Shown here piece after piece: positions 57,896-64,000 of a DNA stretch of 64,000 nucleotides. Both the position numbers and the translations under genes were made by a program. Each line of letters begins with the position of its first letter. Within the stretch, counting starts at the first letter, position 1. The stretch is from NCBI GenBank assembly GCA_947345935.1, contig CAMZZN010000006.1, positions 1 through 64,000 on the forward strand, in the 5' to 3' direction. The notes below the pieces were generated by a model. It saw nothing but the letters and a program-made list of their open reading frames with translations, was not told the origin of the DNA and did not search any database. This DNA comes from an uncultured Ruminococcus sp. (GTDB lineage: Bacteria; Bacillota; Clostridia; Oscillospirales; Ruminococcaceae).

Positions 57896-58762
57896 TCATA
57901 CAAGAGACGATGTTTCAAAAATCCCGAAATAAGCCAGAACAAGTATTCCAAGAACTATTCTGTACCAGCCAAAAACCTTGAAATCATGCTTTTTGATATA
58001 ATCCATAAGGAACTTTATAACGACTACCGACACAAGGAAAGCGGTTATCATTCCGGCAGCAAGCACGGCTATTTCCGTTCCTGTAAAATCAAAGCCGAAC
58101 TTCATAAGCTTCAGAAGACTTGCACCGAACATTACCGGAATTGCCAGATAGAATGTAAACTCTGCGGCAGCCGTTCTTGATACGCCGATAAGCAGTGCGC
58201 CGACTATAGTTGCTCCTGACCGTGATGTTCCGGGAAAAACAGCGGCAATCAGCTGAAATACGCCTATTATAAGAGCCGTTTTATATGTAAAATCACCTAT
58301 GCCGTTTATCTTTGACTTTCTGCCATGATTCCAGTTCTCAACAATAATAAAGGCAACGCCGAACGCTATCAGCGCAATCGATACCGTCAGCGGATTATAG
58401 AACAGATCGTTAAGAACGTCATCAAAAAGAAGTCCCACAACAGCAGCCGGCAGACAGGCTGCAAGTACCTTGAACCACATAGTGAATATATCTGTTTTTA
58501 TATATGCTCCAATTCCGTCGGGTTTAAGGGGAGAGGCGTTGTTTTTCCTGCCGAAAGGAAAAAGCTTTTTCCAGTAAAGCAGCACGACTGCCATGATAGC
58601 TCCAAGTTGGATAACAACATCGAACATTTCCTTGAAATCGCTGCTCATACCCATTTTTAAAAATTCGTCTACTAATATGAGATGTCCGGTGCTGCTTACA
58701 GGCAGCCATTCCGTGATACCCTCGACTATTCCAAGAAATATTGATTTTATGATCTCTGTCAT
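57896..58762 (-). CDS. uppP: Undecaprenyl-diphosphatase
   Basis: IFLGIVEGITEWLPVSSTGHLILVDEFL...VFPGTSRSGATIVGALLIGVSRTAAAEFTFYLAIPVM. Confidence 0.95.
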   Translation of the reverse strand: MTEIIKSIFLGIVEGITEWLPVSSTGHLILVDEFLKMGMSSDFKEMFDVVIQLGAIMAVVLLYWKKLFPFGRKNNASPLKPDGIGAYIKTDIFTMWFKVLAACLPAAVVGLLFDDVLNDLFYNPLTVSIALIAFGVAFIIVENWNHGRKSKINGIGDFTYKTALIIGVFQLIAAVFPGTSRSGATIVGALLIGVSRTAAAEFTFYLAIPVMFGASLLKLMKFGFDFTGTEIAVLAAGMITAFLVSVVVIKFLMDYIKKHDFKVFGWYRIVLGILVLAYFGIFETSSLV

Positions 58763-58883
58763 ATCTATATTTTCCTTTCGCAGCGCTTTTCAGCATTTTT
58801 ATTGTACTATTTTTATTGTACTATAATGTATTATATTGATTATATCACAGAATTATTATAATGTCAAATATAATTTCTATCCT

Positions 58884-59076
58884 GGCAGCTAAGTGTGTAC
58901 TCTGTCCCCATACCCCTGCCAAAGGGAAGTAAATTCCCATTGGAAACCCGATATTAATTAAATTTAGCGCCTCATAAAGAGGCGCTAAATTTAATTAGAA
59001 CGATTGACCATAGAGAAAATATCCTTTTGATAAGAGTGCAGGGAAAAAAATCTCTCATGCTAATGACATTAGCTGA
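58884..59076 (+). repeat. Multi-hairpin intergenic element, copy C
   Basis: Outer CAGCTAAGTG/CATTAGCTG; CCAAAGGGAAgtaaaTTCCCATTGG; TAATTAAATTTAGCGCCTCataaaGAGGCGCTAAATTTAATTA. Confidence 0.7.
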
Positions 59077-59092
59077 TATGATTTTTATCATA

Positions 59093-59998
59093 TTACTTTA
59101 TTTTTATTTTAATATCTCCCGTTTCAGTTATAATCTCACATATGCCGCCCATTTTGCTTTTCGGCACGCTGACATCGCCCGTAGAGCTTTTTGCAGTAAA
59201 AATCTTTTCAGAAAGCAGCGTACCTGTAACGTCGCCCGTGTCAGTTTCGATTAAAAGCTCTTCGGCATCGCTGTTTTTTAATTTTACGTCTCCCGTATCG
59301 GTTTCCACGCAGATACGGTTCACGGCGGCAACATTCACAAGGGAAATATCACCCGTATCGCTTTCGGCAGTAAAATTAGTGCAGAAAATGTCTGTAAGCT
59401 TTATCGAGCCTGTATCAGTTTTTATATCAATATCACAGCCGGATTCAACAGAAGATACGTCGATATCTCCCGTATCTGATTCAATTTTTATAATATCTGA
59501 AACATTCGCCATACAGTCCACATCTCCTGTATCGGTTTTAATTTCAAGTTGTTTAAAGGCAAAGCTTTCGGGAATATCGATATTGCTGGTATCGGTATCT
59601 GCCAAAAGTGAAGTATACTCGCTTTGAGGCAGATATATTGTCATTTTCGGGCTTGCAAATGAAATGCCGATATAATCATACCATTTTCTGTCATCTGTCA
59701 TTTCAATTGTAAGCGTTCCGTTTGTACAACGGACAGAATGCTTCACCTTTTCTGCTTCAAAGCAAACGACTTTGCAGCTCTCATCATCTGATCGTGCAAA
59801 TACAATATCCGTAATATCTACGTCAATTGATATTTTATCAAATTCTTCGCTTACTTCGTAAGTATTTGTCTCATACTTTATAGTGCTGATCTTTGAAAAA
59901 TCAAAACCAAGAGCTGCCATTGCTCCTGCAAAAACGACAAAACCTAACACTGTAAGGGAAGCTGCTGTTATAAGCCACTTTTTCATTGCTTTACTCAT
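59093..59998 (-). CDS. DUF4097-family beta-strand repeat membrane protein
   Basis: Repeated (E/K)TDTGDVKL / ESDTGDISL motifs; N-terminal TM. Confidence 0.8.
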   Translation of the reverse strand: MSKAMKKWLITAASLTVLGFVVFAGAMAALGFDFSKISTIKYETNTYEVSEEFDKISIDVDITDIVFARSDDESCKVVCFEAEKVKHSVRCTNGTLTIEMTDDRKWYDYIGISFASPKMTIYLPQSEYTSLLADTDTSNIDIPESFAFKQLEIKTDTGDVDCMANVSDIIKIESDTGDIDVSSVESGCDIDIKTDTGSIKLTDIFCTNFTAESDTGDISLVNVAAVNRICVETDTGDVKLKNSDAEELLIETDTGDVTGTLLSEKIFTAKSSTGDVSVPKSKMGGICEIITETGDIKIKIK

Positions 59999-59999
59999 T

Positions 60000-60596
60000 T
60001 TACATTCTCCTTCCGATAAATGTGGATTTAATACCTGAAATCATTTTTTTCGTCAGGAATAAAAGTCCTTTTGTTGTCTCTTTACATCCGAAAAATAGAA
60101 ATATTGACAGACCAATACAGGCGATACCTGCTCCAAGCATAGCTATTCCGGCAGCAACGTTAACCTGAACGATCAGAATCACAAACGATAAAACGCCGCA
60201 GAGCACGCCTGCTGCCAACGCTAATTCGACTGCCCACAGAGCGACAATTACAGACCATACCGTAACATAAACCGCAAAAATTACGGCAAACACAGCTAAC
60301 AAGAGAGAAAGCCATATCGGAGAGCCTAACGTCAAAAGTACTATTTCCCACACCTTCATCGCTCTTTTAGGTCTTACTTTTTCCTTTACAAGCTTAGAAA
60401 GCGAGGTCTCAGCTATGATCTGTGATACAACTTCGTCTACTGTACCGATTCCGGAAACAGCCTCTCCCTCCGTAATACCTTCTTCCATTCGGTCGTCGAT
60501 CATTTCATTGTAGAATGTCAATCTCTCTTCTATGTCGTTTGGCGGTAAGCCGTGCAGTCCTTTTCGTAATTCGGCAAGAAATTCCTGTTTATTCAT
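60000..60596 (-). CDS. DUF1700/HAAS-domain membrane protein
   Basis: MNKQEFLAELRKGLHGLPPNDIEERLTFYNEMIDDRMEEGITEGEAVSGIGTVDEVVSQI. Confidence 0.85.
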   Translation of the reverse strand: MNKQEFLAELRKGLHGLPPNDIEERLTFYNEMIDDRMEEGITEGEAVSGIGTVDEVVSQIIAETSLSKLVKEKVRPKRAMKVWEIVLLTLGSPIWLSLLLAVFAVIFAVYVTVWSVIVALWAVELALAAGVLCGVLSFVILIVQVNVAAGIAMLGAGIACIGLSIFLFFGCKETTKGLLFLTKKMISGIKSTFIGRRM

Positions 60597-60907
60597 TATT
60601 TATCCTCCTTTGTTATAAACCGATATATGGACATAATTTCTTTCCACTCGTTTTTAAAGCTTTCGATTTTCATTAGTCCCGTATCGGTAATATGGTAATA
60701 TTTCCTTAGTCTTCCGCCGTGCTCTGCGGTTTGCACGGTCAACATATTTGCCGATTCCAGGCGTTTCAGAATAGTGTACAAGGTCGATTCAGACATTTCA
60801 ATGTAGGGCTTCATATCTTTAATGATCTTATAGCCGTATGAATCTTCATTTTTTATGGCAGCCAATACGCAGACATCTAAAAGACCTCGTTTTAATTGAA
60901 TATCCAT
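60596..60907 (-). CDS. PadR-family transcriptional regulator
   Basis: KRGLLDVCVLAAIKNEDSYGYKIIKDMKPYIEMSESTLYTILKRLESANMLTVQ. Confidence 0.92.
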   Translation of the reverse strand: MDIQLKRGLLDVCVLAAIKNEDSYGYKIIKDMKPYIEMSESTLYTILKRLESANMLTVQTAEHGGRLRKYYHITDTGLMKIESFKNEWKEIMSIYRFITKEDK

Positions 60908-61049
60908 GCTATACCCCCTCTCACATAATATATCATATCACGAAGTATTAAACTTGTCAAGATGTTTTAGCACTTTTTATTTTAAAAAATCTTTTCAAGA
61001 TTCTTAACAAATAGTAAATTAATTTATTTTTTACTCATAAAATTCTAAA

Positions 61050-61280
61050 CAGCAATAGAATTTACTTCTATTTCATGTTTATAAAGAGGGACGCCGTCCC
61101 CCTCCCCCCTGCCAAAGGGAAGTACATTCCCTTTGGAAACCCATTACTAATTCTTAAAAATCCCCACAAGGGGAATTTTTAAGAATTAGAGTGATTTCCA
61201 AACAGAAAGTATTTCCTTAAACAGAAATTTACAGAAACAATATCTCTTTTAGAAACATAATAAAAGTTAATGCTGTTGCC
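61050..61280 (+). repeat. Multi-hairpin intergenic element, copy D
   Basis: Outer CAGCAATAGAATTTACTT/AAGTTAATGCTGTTGCC; GGGACgccGTCCC; CCAAAGGGAAgtacaTTCCCTTTGG; CTAATTCTTAAAAATCCCCacaaGGGGAATTTTTAAGAATTAG. Confidence 0.75.
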
Positions 61281-61302
61281 GTAAAAAATTCTGCATATAC
61301 AG

Positions 61303-61331
61303 TTGACATTTTTCCTTTTATATGCTATAAT
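61303..61331 (+). promoter_or_regulatory. Sigma-A-type promoter of valS T-box transcript
   Basis: TTGACA-17 nt-TATAAT. Confidence 0.8.
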
Positions 61332-61339
61332 AATTAATG

Positions 61340-61607
61340 TATTTCAAAGGCAACGACGAAGAGGAGTAGGCATACAAACTTGTTTCAGAGAGCCGCCGGA
61401 TGGTGCAAGGCGGTATCAGGAATATGCCGGAGTAGCTTCCGAGCCGCATGGATGAAGGGGTTCTGTGTAATCCATGACGTGTTTCTCACGTTACAGAGAA
61501 AGCAGTTTTACAGCTGCGCAGAGTGCGGGATATTATACCCGAATTCAGGTGGTAACACGGACTATTGTTCGCCCTGAACCTTTAACGGTTCAGGGCGTTT
61601 TTTTCCG
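61340..61607 (+). promoter_or_regulatory. T-box leader controlling valS
   Basis: CGACGAAGAGGAGTA...AGAGAGCCGCCGGATGGTGCAAGGCGGTATC..., CAGGTGGTAACACGG T-box motif, terminator CGCCCTGAACCtttaacGGTTCAGGGCGTTTTTTT. Confidence 0.88.
61570..61604 (+). terminator. T-box-controlled terminator
   Basis: CGCCCTGAACC...GGTTCAGGGCGTTTTTTT. Confidence 0.85.
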
Positions 61608-61636
61608 AATCAATCTATAAAAAGGAGAAATCTTAA

Positions 61637-64000
61637 ATGGCAAAAGAACTTGCAAAATCCTATAACCCCAAAGATTTTGAGGACAGGATATACGCTGAAT
61701 GGAACAGCAGAGGCTGTTTCCGTGCTGAAGCTGATCCCAAAAAGACCCCATACACTATCGTTATCCCTCCTCCGAATATTACCGGACAGCTCCATATGGG
61801 TCACGCCCTTGACGAAACGCTCCAGGATATACTTATCCGCTGGAAAAGAATGTGCGGCTATTCAGCGCTTTGGCTTCCCGGTACAGATCATGCCGCTATC
61901 GCAACAGAAGCAAAAATCGTCGAAGCAATGCGCAAGGAAGGCGTTACCAAAGAAGATCTGGGCAGAGAGGGGTTCATGAAGCGTGCCTGGGAATGGAAAA
62001 AACAATACGGCGGACGTATTGTTGAGCAGTTGAAAAAGCTTGGCTCTTCCTGCGACTGGTCAAGAGAACGCTTTACTATGGACGAGGGCTGTTCCAAAGC
62101 AGTAAAGGAAGTATTCGTTAAATATTACGAAAAGGGTCTTATCTACAGGGGCGAAAGAATTATCAACTGGTGCCCGAAATGCAGAACTTCCCTTTCCGAC
62201 GCCGAGGTAACATATGAAGATCAGGCAGGACACTTCTGGCATCTACGCTATAAGATCAAGGATTCCGACGGATATCTTGAACTTGCCACCACACGCCCTG
62301 AAACGCTTCTCGGAGATACTGCCGTTGCCGTAAATCCCAAAGACGAACGCTACAAGGATTTAGTCGGCAAGACCGTGATCCTCCCCATTGTTCACCGGGA
62401 GATCCCCATTGTCGCCGACGATTACGTTGAAATGGACTTCGGAACAGGCGTTGTAAAGATCACTCCCGCCCACGACCCCAACGACTTTGAGGTCGGTCTG
62501 CGTCATAAGCTGCCTGTTATCAACGTTATGAACGACGACGCCACGATCGTTGACGACTACCCGAAGTACGCCGGAATGGACAGATACGAAGCAAGAAAGG
62601 CTATCGTCTCCGATCTTGAAACAGAGGGCGCACTGGTAAAGATCGAGGAATACAGCCATAACGTCGGCACCTGCTATCGCTGCGGCACAACCGTCGAGCC
62701 GAAGGTTTCCACACAGTGGTTTGTAAAAATGCAGCCTCTCGCTCAGCCGGCTATCGACGCCGTAAAGAGCGGAAAAACCAAATTTGTTCCCGAACGCTTT
62801 GACAAAATATACTTCCATTGGCTTGAAAATATCCGTGACTGGTGCATCTCACGCCAGATCTGGTGGGGACATCGGATACCGGCATTCTACTGCGACGAAT
62901 GCGGCGAAATGACTGTAACAAAGGAAAGTTCCGCAGTATGTCCCAAGTGCGGCAAGCCTATGAGACAAGATCCCGATACCCTCGATACGTGGTTCAGCTC
63001 CGCTCTCTGGCCTTTCTCCACACTGGGATTCCCTGAAAAAACCGAAGATCTGAAATATTTCTATCCCACCAACACTCTTGTTACAGGGTATGATATCATC
63101 TTCTTCTGGGTAATCAGAATGATGTTCAGCGGTCTTGAAAATATGGGTGAAGTTCCGTTTGATACGGTGCTTATCCACGGTCTTGTACGTGATTCCCAGG
63201 GACGCAAAATGTCCAAATCACTTGGCAACGGCATCGATCCCCTTGAAGTTATCGACGAGTACGGCGCCGACGCTCTCAGATTCATGCTTGCAACCGGTAA
63301 TTCCCCCGGAAACGATATGCGGTATATCGACGATAAGGTCAAGGCTGCAAGAAACTTTGCAAATAAGCTCTGGAACGCTTCACGCTTTATCATGATGAAT
63401 CTTCCCGAAGGCTTTGAATTTGACGAACTGCCGGAAGAACTGGAGATAGAGGACAAGTGGCTCGTCAACAAATTTAACAGACTTGTAAAAGAAGTAAACG
63501 ATAATCTTGAAAAGTATGAACTTGGCATTGCTTCACAGAAAATATACGACTTTATCTGGGACATATACTGCGACTGGTACATCGAACTGACAAAACCACG
63601 CATCCAGGCAGGCGGCGAATCAAAAGCAAAAGCTCAGGCTGTTCTTGTGTGGGCTATGCAGGGAATGCTTAAACTCCTGCATCCGTTCATGCCGTTCATC
63701 ACAGAAGAAATATGGCAGGTTCTCACAAACGGAAAATCCATGATAATCCTTGAAGAATATCCGCAGTCACTGATTTCCTTCAATTTTGACAAGGAAGAAG
63801 CAGATTTCGAAAAAGTCATCTCAGCAATAAAGGCAGTAAGAAACACCAGAACAGAAATGAACGTACCGCCGTCGGTAAAGGCAAAGCTGCTTGTAGAGAC
63901 TGAAGAACCCGAACTTTTCATGTCCTGCGCCGCTTTCTTTGAAAAACTTGCGTCTGCATCCTCTGTCGAGGCAGGAACTTCACTAACTCATGAAAACTGT
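61637..64000 (+). CDS. valS: Valyl-tRNA synthetase (truncated by window edge; not in supplied ORF list)
   Basis: [28 protein letters not shown]...[52 protein letters not shown]. Confidence 0.96.
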   Translation, partial: MAKELAKSYNPKDFEDRIYAEWNSRGCFRAEADPKKTPYTIVIPPPNITGQLHMGHALDETLQDILIRWKRMCGYSALWLPGTDHAAIATEAKIVEAMRKEGVTKEDLGREGFMKRAWEWKKQYGGRIVEQLKKLGSSCDWSRERFTMDEGCSKAVKEVFVKYYEKGLIYRGERIINWCPKCRTSLSDAEVTYEDQAGHFWHLRYKIKDSDGYLELATTRPETLLGDTAVAVNPKDERYKDLVGKTVILPIVHREIPIVADDYVEMDFGTGVVKITPAHDPNDFEVGLRHKLPVINVMNDDATIVDDYPKYAGMDRYEARKAIVSDLETEGALVKIEEYSHNVGTCYRCGTTVEPKVSTQWFVKMQPLAQPAIDAVKSGKTKFVPERFDKIYFHWLENIRDWCISRQIWWGHRIPAFYCDECGEMTVTKESSAVCPKCGKPMRQDPDTLDTWFSSALWPFSTLGFPEKTEDLKYFYPTNTLVTGYDIIFFWVIRMMFSGLENMGEVPFDTVLIHGLVRDSQGRKMSKSLGNGIDPLEVIDEYGADALRFMLATGNSPGNDMRYIDDKVKAARNFANKLWNASRFIMMNLPEGFEFDELPEELEIEDKWLVNKFNRLVKEVNDNLEKYELGIASQKIYDFIWDIYCDWYIELTKPRIQAGGESKAKAQAVLVWAMQGMLKLLHPFMPFITEEIWQVLTNGKSMIILEEYPQSLISFNFDKEEADFEKVISAIKAVRNTRTEMNVPPSVKAKLLVETEEPELFMSCAAFFEKLASASSVEAGTSLTHENC

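Noticed and set aside
1-64000. Prophage, integrase, transposase, rRNA operon, toxin-antitoxin or restriction-modification system
   Set aside because: No supporting ORFs or sequence hallmarks were seen in the window.

Overview
The window looks like chromosomal DNA of a low-to-mid-GC cellulosome-bearing Firmicute, probably Ruminococcus-like; this is inferred from dockerin-bearing GH26/GH30 enzymes, sigG and two T-box leaders. Both ends cut through aminoacyl-tRNA synthetase genes: asnS on the left (minus strand) and valS on the right (plus strand). Each is preceded by a T-box leader, and neither is in the supplied ORF list. Between them lie a dTDP-rhamnose operon (rmlB-D-C-A), a vWA/PP2C/Ser-Thr-kinase/zinc-ribbon cluster resembling a TerY-P-type triad, three secreted dockerin-bearing CAZymes, a murL-murD pair (alternative D-Glu route into peptidoglycan), an ispH-rpsA fusion operon, ftsK/spoIIIE with tepA, fba, metY, uppP, a PadR/DUF1700/DUF4097 operon and a tRNA-Leu(CAA). 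The most unusual non-coding signals are: (i) four copies of a multi-hairpin intergenic element whose third stem is fully paired or nearly so in each copy but differs in sequence between copies; (ii) a 181-bp MITE-like element inserted inside the kinase/phosphatase/vWA cluster, whose terminus supplies the stop codon of the vWA gene; (iii) a second family of small elements with terminal inverted repeats. No CRISPR array, rRNA, prophage or transposase gene was recognised.
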